Part shown: piece by piece, positions 26,700 to 37,547 of the stretch
Layout of the letters: each line of letters begins with the position of its first letter
Position numbering within the stretch: the first letter of the stretch is position 1
Source of the DNA: Pomphorhynchus laevis
Lineage: Eukaryota; Acanthocephala; Palaeacanthocephala; Echinorhynchida; Pomphorhynchidae
Direction: 5' to 3'
DNA length: 64,000 nucleotides
Assembly: GCA_012934845.2 (NCBI GenBank)
Contig: WNNJ02002686.1
Location: forward strand, 1 to 64,000
Program-made: the position numbers and the translations under genes
The notes under the pieces: generated by a model
Database searches by the model: none
Seen by the model: only the letters and a program-made list of their open reading frames with translations
What the model was told of the DNA's origin: nothing

Positions 26700-26790
26700 G
26701 CTTATAGATACAATGACGTCAGAGGTGCACAAAACAAATGAGCCGAACAAATGTTGTGCTGCTAGGCGCCTATATATATCCTTTACAGAA
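26700..26790. promoter_or_regulatory. Candidate ataxin-2 promoter: TATA-like box and CRE palindrome
   Basis: A perfect TGACGTCA (CRE) lies at about 26713-26720, and a GGATATATATAGG TATA-like run lies at about 26768-26780. Both sit 150-220 bp upstream of the ataxin-2 ATG (minus strand). The surrounding 26.5-28 kb is visibly less AT-rich than the rest of the window, as expected of a promoter or 5' UTR region. The same motifs could also serve a plus-strand transcript, where the CRE would lie upstream of the TATA box. No transcript evidence is visible. Confidence 0.35.
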
Positions 26791-28700
26791 GAGTAATGGG
26801 AAAATAAAATTATCTTGCGAATGAAACAAAAAAATCACTTCGATTATTAAAACAGAAGAAAAACTGGCCTCACTGCAAATCGAGTAACAAGGGTAGCTGT
26901 TTTCGCTGTAGCCCAGCAATGCGGATGTAGAGATTACAGTTAGTAAACAAAAAACGGGCTACTTGTGTGTGTCGTCAATTACCGCAGTGCGGGTGTGTGC
27001 AAAAGTCGCTGTTACTACCGCTGCAGTGTTGCTTGCCGTTATTTGTGTGGATGGCGCTGCACTACTGATGATGCTGTGACGGTTGACGACGAGAGAACGT
27101 CATTGAAAATGACAGAAGGAAAACAACATTGTGTAAAATAGGGGACAGATTATAGGAATTCAGGTCGTCAGCCACTTCTTTTTTAAATAAAATTGCCCCT
27201 ATTGTCAGGCAACAAATTTCACTGTAAGCTGAAATAAAGGACACAATTTATGAGAGAAACACAATAAAAATCTGTAAACAACACAGAGGAGACGGAAGAA
27301 ACAGCAGCTATTTCGTCGATTCTGCTGATTTTACTCGTTTTTCTTGATGTTGTTGTTGAGGTGTGGTTGTGCTTTGCTTTCTCTTCTACCGAAAAGATGG
27401 AAAACGCAATGTTACGCAATCTACAGCCGTAGATAAACAATTACTGTATATGTTACCTAGTCACATAACAATGCGTGCTGTATGTGTGCTGTGACTTGAC
27501 GCGTAACAAATGAGAATACTTTTTTTCATCTAACAGTCTACTACTACTCTACCGACAGTCACGCAGTTATGAATTAGAGTGCAGAATTCTTTCGCAGACA
27601 AATGACACAACTGACTTGATGCTGATCGGCAGAGCAGGAGATCGATCCTTTGCGCATTAGCTCAAGTTGTCACTGAAACTCTGCATTAGAAAGAGTGAAG
27701 ACGCTGTGACATTGTGATAAAACCTCCCGAGTTTAAGGAAAATAGTGTGTGTGGCAAAGAGGTGACATAAGTGATTGATCCCACAGACATCAATCAAGTC
27801 AATGCGAGAAACAGAAAAATATTTCTTTCCAGATGCAGAGATCAAGAGATACGAGAGATGAAAAAGTCAGTTACAATTGATTTCTGCGTAGATGTAATTT
27901 AGTGGATAAATGAGCACAATTTACAACATAAGGAAACAAGGATGATCGAAATGCGAAATATCAAAAGATAATTAGAGTTTCGAGGATGTGGTTTCCAGCA
28001 GCATCATCAGTAAAGCAATTTAAAGACCAGTGATTGTTGGCAAATGTCAGATCTGATTTGAATGGAACCAACTACATCAGCCGATTTCACGGTGAAAGTC
28101 CACATCGGCGTTATGAAGTGGATTAAACCCGAACCGACATATTAACAGCTAAAAACATATGTTCTCAACTTAGAGAACGAAAGCAACACCGTACTGTTGA
28201 ACTTGTAGAAGAGTACGAAGGGTTGTAGTGCACTTATTTCTACGATGGATTAGCACCATTTACAGCAGCTGAACCGTCAATTAAGCAAAAGAACAGGCGA
28301 TTTAAATCGTATGTTTTAAACAGAATACACAATATATAATGTTTATTATGTATATCCTATGTATTTTCAAATGAACCCATACCTCTATCCTGAACAGAAT
28401 ATCCTAAACACGAAATATTCTGTCCACAGAATCGATTTCACTGTTTTAGACTAGAGAAAGAAAAAGAAGATGTTCAGATGGATGTAACATAGAGATCTGG
28501 GATCTGTTCGATGACAAAATAAGCAGCGGAACTTATGCATTTAGTTTAAACTAGAATTAAGTAAATTAGCAAAATTTAAATGGTTTTGATCTAATTTAAA
28601 ATTCTAATTTAAGAATTTCGTAGTTTGCTTGCTTCCCAAGAACAGAATACAAATATTTAATATTTATATAGGAAAAGTCGTAATGTTTAAAGAATGTATC
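26791..28700. other. Upstream region of ataxin-2, no gene recognised
   Basis: This stretch is less AT-rich and contains several unremarkable open frames on both strands (for example 27062-27244 and 27219-27440, minus). I see no domain, splice-consistent exon chain or repeat relation. It may be promoter and 5' UTR territory of ataxin-2 or a decayed insertion. AT-rich sequence without features continues to 29.1 kb. Confidence 0.3.
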
Positions 28701-29129
28701 ATTTCAGTACACGCTAGCGTTCAATATGTTATTAAAGATAAGATGGTTGTTATTTTATACCTATTTTGATGATATCGATTATATATTGAGGCAAGATCAA
28801 CGAATGAGGCATAAATTTACCATTTCTGCTATCATCGAAAGAAGAGTTCAATACGTTAAACGTTAACTCAATATTTAAAAAAATTGATATTGTTTAAAAA
28901 TAACAAACAATTCATTAATATATTATTTGTTATCTGCTAATTATCTGCTCGAAAATTAGCAAAAACTGGATAAAGTAATATATTACTAATTAAATCAGCT
29001 AACTGAGTCTACGTATTGTTATATAATTATAAAATAAACAAAACATAATAATGCTAAATCAAAATTTAATAATTAAATAATAAAATTAATAATTGTTATA
29101 AGATTTTTTATAATTTAAATCAAGTTTAA

Positions 29130-29572
29130 ATTTAAAATTGAAATTTAAAAAGTCATTTTTATGAATTGACTAATAAATAACAGACGTTGTATCAGAATAA
29201 GAATTAGAGGTCATCAGGAGGAACTGCTATGCTATCAGGTTTCGGCCCCTAACTCCTCTACCCAACATAGCAGCGGGGCCAAATACATGCTAATGATGTA
29301 TTTCCTCTGATAAAACTATCTAGTATCTTATTCTAATGCAAAGTATATTATTTATTATCCATCCATAAAAATTTGCCACTTAAGAGTTTAAATTTATTCT
29401 TTATATTATTGTGTTGATTTATATATTTTACTATTTTCTGTTTGATGGTATTTTTATAGTAACCTAGTTTAAAATATGCATCTATTAAATTATTTAAATG
29501 ATTTTTAAGACAGCCAAATTCACATTTATAAATACAAATAATATGGAAGTTTAGTATACAACCTTTAGGCAA
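29130..29572 (-). mobile_element. Penelope-like element family A, 3' end
   Basis: The minus-strand coding remnant ends KFKLLSGKFLWMDNK, followed by the best-preserved family tail (29145-29345). That tail includes CTGCTATG 29224-29231, GGCCCC 29244-29249, CATAGCAG 29266-29273 and GGGGCC 29275-29280, which can pair. It faces a second copy at 29.9-30.4 kb in opposite orientation. Confidence 0.75.
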
Positions 29573-29682
29573 TTATAGGCAATTTTTAGGCAATTAATAG
29601 GCAATTATTAGTTAATATACAAATAATAATGGAAGTTTAGACATGCAAATTACAAAAAGAATTATCTTTTGAAAAATATATT

Positions 29683-29871
29683 TTGGCTAAAATGGGATAT
29701 TCCGCTTTGGCTCTTGCTAAGAAGATTGGAAAAAGATTGAAGCACGTTACCGGGTATTCACGTGCTACTTCATACCTCCTCCAAAACGTTAGCATCGCCA
29801 TCCAACGTGGAAATGCTGTCAGCATTCTGGCGACGGCTCCAAATGGCAAGAACATGGTAGCCTGGTGGTAG
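29683..29871 (+). mobile_element. LINE reverse transcriptase C-terminal fragment
   Basis: The open frame contains ALAKKIGKRLKHVTG and SIAIQRGNAVSILAT, matching the C-terminal 'AIQRGNA' signature of an invertebrate non-LTR family, also present at 43.6 kb. It is wedged between two inverted PLE ends. Nothing of the catalytic domain is present. Confidence 0.65.
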
Positions 29872-29929
29872 CAGCCAGCCCTCCTAAAAGAATGACATTT
29901 CTCTACGAAGAAGACAAACGTTCTCTTGT

Positions 29930-30440
29930 ATTACTATAAAAATAAAAACTGGATTACTATAAAAATAGCATCAAGCAGAAAATAGTAAAATATATAAATC
30001 AACACAATAATATAAAGAATAAATTTAAAGTCTTAAGTGGCAAATTTTTATGGATGGATAATAAATAATATACTTTGTATTAGAATAAGACACTAGAAAG
30101 TTTAATCAGAGGAAATACATCATTAGCATGTATTTGGCCTACTGCTATGTTGGATAAAGGAACAGGGGTCAAAACCTGATGGCGTAGCAGTTCCTCCTGA
30201 TGACCTCTAATCCTTATTATGATACACAGTTTGTTATCTATTGGTTAATTCATAAAAATTGATTTTTTTTATTTCTGTTTATAATTCACCTTGATATAAA
30301 TTATATAAAATCTGATAACAATTATTTATTATTAATTAATTTTTTATTATTTAACTATTTAACTTTTATTTTGCATTATTTTTAATTTCAATATAAAATA
30401 CGTAGACTCAGTTAGCTTATTTAATTTTTTACATAATTAT
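29930..30440 (+). mobile_element. Penelope-like element family A tail, opposite orientation
   Basis: On the plus strand this contains the end of the coding remnant, then GAGGAAATACATCATTAGCA and the tail through ACGTAGACTCAGTTAGCT. With the copy at 29.1-29.5 kb it forms an inverted pair around a LINE scrap. Several tail bases differ from the 29.2-kb copy, and the GC-rich helix is weakened. Confidence 0.75.
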
Positions 30441-30939
30441 TATTTGATTTATTCTAATTGTTTATTTTATTTATTTCATTTTACTTATAGAAAATATTAT
30501 AAGAGCCAAATATTATATGATGCAGCAAAATTATTGCTTACTTTAAAATATATTTCGATTTTTAATGAATCAAAATAATTTAGTTATGTTACTTTAATTA
30601 ATGATATTTCACGAAACTGTATTAAACCCGCTTCTGTATTTTGTCAATGGACATAACTAAAAAATGTAACATTCGCATAAATACTTTATAATTATCAATG
30701 ATAATGTAATTGACAATAATTGCATTTATAATGTCAATTTGCATAATATGTAACAGATGCTACATAATAAATACTATTTTATGTACTTATATATGAATGA
30801 AATCATTCATTTAATGGTGGGCGTGCTAACATTAGATTTTTAATAATAAATCCATTTATTTTATATTTTGTCAGTTGTCTTATTAATTATACATTTTTCG
30901 CTCAAATCAATACAAAGCATATTAAATATGATCATTAAG

Positions 30940-31158
30940 TTATTTTTCGCTATATAAATTCGATCGCATATCTCGTTGTTCCAATTCGCTTTCTTTGTTT
31001 GTCAAAACAAATCGCATAAGGTTTAAGCTATTATGTTTCATGTGGAATATTGTAAATGTAAACTCCCTTTCATAGCCCATATTATCTACATTATCGAGTA
31101 AATCTACAACTTCGATTTCTCCGCGTTGTAATTCTACTAGATCAGTGTATATTCCGCG
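30940..31158 (-). CDS. Unidentified open frame, possible terminal exon
   Basis: A minus-strand frame is open for 72 codons and ends with TAA at 30940-30942. It includes LVELQRGEIEVVDLLDNV, REFTFTIFHMKHNSL and ESELEQRDMRSNLYSEK, whose composition looks coding rather than like translated AT-rich spacer. Adjacent short stretches further upstream on the same strand also look peptide-like but in other frames. I recognise no family. It could be the last exon of a host gene or a remnant of a mobile element. Confidence 0.3.
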   Translation of the reverse strand, partial: RGIYTDLVELQRGEIEVVDLLDNVDNMGYEREFTFTIFHMKHNSLNLMRFVLTNKESELEQRDMRSNLYSEK

Positions 31159-31739
31159 TCATTTTTCACTAAGTTTTTCGTTTATACTAGGGGCCTAAAC
31201 TGTGGAATATTCTTGGCTCAAGTGTTACTGCGTCATTATCATATTTACAATTTAAAAAGTTTAATTCTATTTTTACAAAATTCAAATTTATAAAGATTGT
31301 CATTTTGGTGGACTGTAAGTGACAAATATCCACATTTGTCACTTTAAAAGAAAAACCATTTCTGCATATTAATTATTAAGTTATTATTAACTAATGGCAG
31401 AATTTACAATTTCATCAACAATGAGCAACTTCTCTAAATGACCAAGTTTATAATATTTTGATCAATGTTGAGTGGGTTATTCTTTGTAGTAAGCAGTTGA
31501 ATGAATCTAAATATTTATTTTTAAATTCTAATTTACTTGTTTGTTTTGATTTCAATATGTAAGACAGTAACTTAATAATTTTAGTTTTAGGCGATAAAAA
31601 CTAGTGATGTTCAATCAATAACTTAAAACAACCTTAATCAAAATAAAATTTTTAATTGATAATAAATAAATATTTATTAATAAATAATATTTATTTAAAA
31701 TTAATATTAAAAAATAATTTTATTACTATATTACTGAAC

Positions 31740-33090
31740 TTTGCCTCATACAAAAGTTTCTCTCACTCACTGGCCAAGGAAATAAACAGCCTACTTCCCC
31801 TATATAGAGAACCTGTACCTTCGTATATAAGGGATGGTCCTGCATTTGCTAAAGAAATATTGCAGTACAGTGGCCAAACAAATTTTTTCATGACTGCGGA
31901 CGTAAAGTCATTGTTTACGAATGTCCCACTTGAAACAACAATACTACTGGCATCTAAGTTGTTGGCTACGAAGTGTGACAAGCCAAAATTATCAACAACA
32001 GAGTGGGAATAATTATTAAAATGGTGTACTAATAAGAACATTTTCTTATTCGAAGGACAACCTTATGAACAGAGTAACGGTGTTGCCATGGGCTCTACAT
32101 TAGGACCGATACTGGCGGACATCTAGATGACGCATTGGAAGGAAGATGTATATTATTTTATCCATAACCTAATTAAATGGTTAAGATATGTTGATGATGT
32201 ATTTTGCATATTGTCTGTTGATCCAGGTTCGGAAATAATCGTGTCATTGAATAGCAGATATCAGGCAATACAATGGAGTGTGGTAAAGGAAAATATAGAC
32301 GGTGAAATATCCTTCTTGGACGTGTTGATTATGAAGACTTATAATATACTTACGACGAACGTATATAGGAAATTTAATATACCCTGGTGTCCAACAAGTT
32401 GGAATACTCATGTATTTTCTAACTACAAAATAATGGCAGCGAAAGCGCTCTATGATCGCGTGGTTAACATATGCTCGACACCAACAGCTAGGGATAACCA
32501 ATTCCAGCAAATTTCTAGTGTTGAAATCTAGAGAGTTTCCTATATGGGCTATACACGAAGCTATCAACCGTTGTCTTAGGAGTAAAGTGATGGAAAATAA
32601 TTCTTCGGAAGCTATCTCAAAAGAGAAACGAGTATTTATTCCCACGATATTTGTTAGTGATGGATGTTCTAATTTCTTTAGAAAGAATCTCCCAGCAAAT
32701 ACGTCCTTATATCATGTGAGGAATTCTACTCTATCTGGTTATTTCAAGAGCAAACCTAAATATGAACCTAATAATGTAACTTACGAGATACCGTGTATGA
32801 ATTGTCCAGCCAAATAATTTGATTTGGACAGACAAAGCAGGGTTTAATAACCAGAATAAAACAACATAAATATAATTTTAAAAGGGGATATAATTCGTCA
32901 GCATTGGTGAATCATTGGTTGATCCATAATCACGAACCAGACTTTGCCGCAGTAAAGGTCTTAGAAAAGGAGACAACCTACCAAGACGTCTGATAAAAGA
33001 AAGTATTCACATCCAGAACTATGCTAACTCGAAGGATGGTAATAAAGATAACTGGAAATTAGCTATCCCTACAAGCACATTGCTAAACCG
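31740..33090 (+). mobile_element. Penelope-like element, lineage B (RT plus GIY-YIG), broken
   Basis: This is a second PLE lineage, distinct from family A. Separate open pieces carry DVKSLFTNVPLETTI (about 31885-31930), GVAMGSTLGPILAD (about 32075-32118) and LRYVDDVFCI (about 32180-32210), all typical Penelope RT motifs. The region from about 32790 to 32980 resembles a GIY-YIG endonuclease (EIPCMNCPAK, then GQTKQGLITRIKQHKYN). The 5' part is absent and the coding region is interrupted several times, so it is inactive. Confidence 0.85.
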
Positions 33091-33608
33091 ATAGATTCAC
33101 TGTGTTTCTTCCCCTTTTATTGCATATATACATAAGTTTTTCTTTTCTTTGTTACTAATTGTATCACTCGAAAAGGACTATTGAAATAGTTGAAAATTTG
33201 TGATTAACATTCTCTTGTTTCTCGATGTTTATACGCCGTGAACAATTAATGAACACATCGAATGTATCAATGGACTATAAATATTAATATTATTTTTTTA
33301 ATTAAATATTAAATATTAAATTAAATATTAAATATTAAAAAAATCAAATTAAAAAATAATAGACATTTTGTTAGATAAAGATATAAATTATAAATATAAA
33401 TATTATATAAATATTATAAATATTATTATTTTTTTTAATTAAACAGTTATTAAATTGTAAAAAATATTTAATTTTAGAGTTTGTGGTGTATATTAAATAA
33501 AAGTCAAAGATCATCGTCAACTAATTGAATTTCAGAAATCGGAAATTCATTAAAATAGTTTACTCCTATTTCTTAAAATTATTTAATGTAATATTTCTAA
33601 ACAATGTT

Positions 33609-35348
33609 GTCCATCCTTGCACAGATTCATAAATTTACTAAACTTCGTACATTGTATATTTGGTCATTTTTATTCTTTCTCAGTAAAGCATTGACTAACA
33701 AATTAATAATTTTTAAAGTAATAATTAAAAAATAGATGTTTTGATATCTTATTTCTGTGGTCAAGTACATATATTGAAACGGAATGATACATTCTGGGGG
33801 GAATAATTATTTTTGTATCTAAATGCCATTCCCAGAAAAAAAGAAATTGAATATTTCTTCGATATTTCGTTCGCTAACCGCGGACATTATCAAGAAGTAT
33901 TGTGATTTGCTAGAACAGTTATAAATTTTCTAGAAAGAAAATTAAATTAAAGAAAAATTAAATTAAATTAAATAATTAAATTAAAATTAAAGAAAATGAA
34001 AATAAGTCTTGGTTATTAAAACTCTTACAATACTTCTTGATAATGTCCGCGGTTAGCGAACGAAATATCGAAGAAATATTCAATTTCTTTTTTTCTGGGA
34101 ATGGCATTTAGATACAAAAACAAGTACATGTATTTTATCGCTTCTTAAAGAGCACGACATTCATTGAGAGTTTAACATTTTTGACGCTCATAGAGTTATA
34201 AAATAAATAAAACCGCGAAAAAGTGAAATAGGATAGTGACACGAGTAAAAAGTAAAAAATGACTTGTAGTACAAATTCGTTAAAATAATATAACAAAATG
34301 AGCTCAGCTTTGCATATTTTCAGTTTTATAGTATACCATTTAGCAGTATGGTAAATATATTATAGTAATATAGTAATTGTATTTAGTAATAAAAAATTTA
34401 TTAAATACAGTAATATAGTAATAAAATTATTTTTTAATATTAATTTTTAAGAAGAATACATTGATAAAACAATAATATTTACTTTTGATATTCGTTTTCA
34501 AGAATATACTTGATTTACGGGTAATTGCAAAAAAATATTTTGGAATTTATTTTTAAATAATTCGCATTATCGTATTACTTTATTGATAGAGAGTAATAGA
34601 CATTGTGTTAGATAAAGATATTACTTTATAGCTTTGATTTTTAGTAATATAAAATTTATTAACTAACACAATGTCGATTGGTATAATAGACAATGTCTAT
34701 TAATTATTTAATATATTATATATTATATTATATATTAATATATTTAATTTATATCTTTATCTAACTTTATCTACCAGTTAGATATCTAACTTTTAGTTAT
34801 CTAACTCAACTCAATAAAGTAATACGAAAATGCGAATTATCTAAATTAAATGGTGGAATTAACAACGTTGGCAAAATATTAACAACGTGAATTGCTATTC
34901 TCTTTATTCTCTCTCTACATTTAATGTAAATAACATTAAATAATAATTAATAATAAATTAACCAATAATTAAATTAACTAATAATTAACTAATAATTAAT
35001 TAATAATTTATTACCTGTTTTCTAATAATTAATTAAAAATCTTCAATTAAATAACTGCTTTCCACTATAAACTAAACAATCCACTATGGATTGTTTCTAT
35101 GGACTAAACAATCAATCTGTTGATGCACAATCGCCTCTCACTTACTTAGGATGAACAAAGTTGTTTAGAAATGCGAAATTGAATGAAATAGAAGAATATC
35201 TTAGCATGACATTAATGTTTTAAAATATAATATTCTGCTATTTTTCTTGTTATGCTTTATGCTTTCTTGTCAATGCTTTATTGAGAAAGAATAAAAATGA
35301 CCAAATATACCGTATACGAAGTTTAGTTAATTTCTGAATCTGTGCAAT
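33609..35348. repeat. 1.7-kb segment bounded by 80-bp inverted repeats
   Basis: The left end (about 33617-33702; GCACAGATTCATAAATTTAC, TATTTGGTCATTTTTATTCT) is matched in reverse complement by 35268-35348. Inside lie foldback element D and further inverted pairs, such as AATTCGCATTATCGTATTAC at about 34560 against its complement at about 34815-34845. No transposase frame was found. It is probably a non-autonomous element or a nest of several. Confidence 0.7.
33811..34120. repeat. Foldback element D (310 bp)
   Basis: The left arm of about 90 bp (TTTTGTATCTAAATGCCATT to GCGGACATTATCAAGAAG) is repeated in reverse complement at about 34029-34120. The spacer is about 125 bp and AT-rich. The arms contain GATATTTCGTTCGCTAACC, which resembles the GATATTTCGCTAACC core of elements A and B. 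Confidence 0.88.
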
Positions 35349-35429
35349 AATAAATAAAGTAAATAAATAATAAATAGAGTTTTAAAATTATCTTAAAATT
35401 TCGGATATTGCAGAAAAAATTACAGTAAA

Positions 35430-35800
35430 GAATTTTGTTCTGTGAAACGCAATGATGTTATAGTGCTCTCTTTTTTAATCCTAAAAATGTGTCTGTAAAC
35501 TAGTGTACGAATATCTTCACGAACTAGTTACAACACGATCTAACCACTAATATCATCCTGCGTCGACGTTAGTACTCAGTTGATGATCAGGGTATAGAAT
35601 GATCAACTGAGTACTAACATCATCCTGCCGCTGATGATGCACTGAGTACTGACGTCGGCGCAGGATGATGTTAGTAGTTAGGTCGTGTTGCAACTGGTTC
35701 GTGACTATATTCGTACACTAGTTTGCAGATACATGTTTAGGATTGAAGAAAATAGCAGCATAACATCCTTGCGTTTCACAGATTAATGACCTACTCTGGA
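35430..35800. repeat. Foldback element E (palindrome) with scattered relatives
   Basis: The ends TTCTGTGAAACGCAATGATG and CATCCTTGCGTTTCACAG, and the inner blocks TAGTGTACGAATATCTTCAC and TACTAACATCATCCTGC, recur in reverse order. This gives a 370-bp palindrome with an extra internal hairpin around 35590-35650. Half copies are at 36160-36275 and 44440-44680. It looks like a MITE; no transposase was seen. Confidence 0.8.
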
Positions 35801-36159
35801 AATATATTTCGGTTATTACAATAACATAATATTAATAATACAACAATATTAAACTGGCTTGAGATTTGTTTGTTTAAAGAAGACAAATATATTCAAATTC
35901 TAAAATTGTAAAAATTTAATTTTGTTTTGAATTTAAATTTTTTCAAATTTATAATTTTTAAATTTAAAATTTAAAAATTTAAAATTAACAAATTTTAAAT
36001 TTAAAAATTTTTAATTTTGAAATTATTTTAAAATTTCGGATATTGCAGAAGAATTTAGCATTATTATTGTTATTTTTAAATACTAGGTTCACTTACTTGA
36101 TTTGATTTCATAACAGATACTTCTACTTTTAAAATAATATTTATTAATAATATAAACTG

Positions 36160-36275
36160 CCTTTAAAATTGCAGTAAAGACTTTTGTTCTGTGAAATTTA
36201 AGGATGTTATACTGCTCAATGCTTCAATCCTAAACATGTGTCTGCAAACTAGTGTACGAATATCTTCACAATATC
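36160..36275. repeat. Half copy of foldback element E
   Basis: Sequence from GCAGTAAAGACTTTTGTTCT to GTGTACGAATATCTTCAC matches the left arm of element E, and the match ends abruptly. The surrounding 36.3-37.5 kb is AT-rich spacer without other features. Confidence 0.7.
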
Positions 36276-37547
36276 GAAATATTTTGTGGCAGTGTTAGTC
36301 AACGTCATTAATAAGTAATTCGAAGAATAAAATAGTATTCATACACATATATAATGTGTTGATCGTTATTATATTTAATATATTAATTAAATATAATATA
36401 TATTTACATTAAATATTAATTACATTATATTTGCATTATTACATCGTTAATATTAACGATTATTTATATCGTTATTAATATATTTCATATTAATATAAGT
36501 ACATTATATTAATTTAATATAAACAAATAGTAATTTATCAATGAATTTATTCGATTCAGTGAAAAGTTTTATTTACATTTTAAATTTATTTTATTTACAT
36601 TTAAATAAATGTAAATAAATTCAAATATTCATGTTTAATTATTGATTCATGATTCATTTAATTCATTTATTGATTCTTCAATTCATGTCAAATATTCAAT
36701 TTACTTTATTGAGAAATGTTATTTAAATTTTATCGCGTAGAAGTTGTAGCTACACTGATAAGAACATCCAGTAGTCGAATTTAGAACGCTAAGTGAGCAT
36801 TTTGCAAAAGTTCTGATTGATTAAAATGTTCCAATTTATTCAAGACAATTTGCAATACAAATTTATTATATTATTACAAATATATTTTGTATAAGCTACA
36901 CATATGTGTACAGGTATGGTTAGACAGGAGGCAATGTTTCAAAATAATCAGAAATAATTTCCTTGTGATAGTAGCTATGATCTTGATGCAGCTGCGATCT
37001 CACCTTTAAAGTTTTGTGTGTGCGGATTTCAAGTAGAACACTGAATTTGATTAGAGGATTGATATCTGCTTTGTGTATATTCAAGTTTTTGTATACTTTT
37101 TTTATTATATTTTTATCAAAATAAATTTAAATAAATTAAAATTGCAATTCTAAAAAAGAATAACCAAATTAAAATTATAATAAATTCAATTTTCTTACAA
37201 ATACATTTTATTGTTATTTTTAGCAAAATTGAACAAGGTATTCACAACTAGTTTACTATTTCAGTAATAAAATATTAAAGTGAACAGTAAACGACTTTAA
37301 AAACTTTAAAAACAACGGATTAGATCAGTGCTACCGATAAGTTTTTGAGTATTTGCAACAGAAGAACATAACAGATAAGAACACTTAGCCAATGATAGTG
37401 ATTTATAATATCAACATGTTTACCTTCCTTTTGATAAAAGGTGCAACAATTTGTTTTTCTAGACAGAATCAATAATAGGTCAAATTAAGATTTCTTATTT
37501 ATTTCGATTTAAAATCCGGAATAAAAAGTATTATACACAGGAAATAA

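Noticed and set aside
28000-28340. Cold-shock / Y-box retrocopy
   Set aside because: A few peptide fragments looked suggestive, but residues and order did not match the cold-shock domain in any frame.
29145-30215. Hammerhead ribozyme in the Penelope tails
   Set aside because: CTGATGA and CGAAAC boxes are both present, but in permuted order. The would-be stem II leaves unpaired bases next to GAAA, and no proper stem III with a cleavage site could be drawn. Kept only as a candidate structured RNA.
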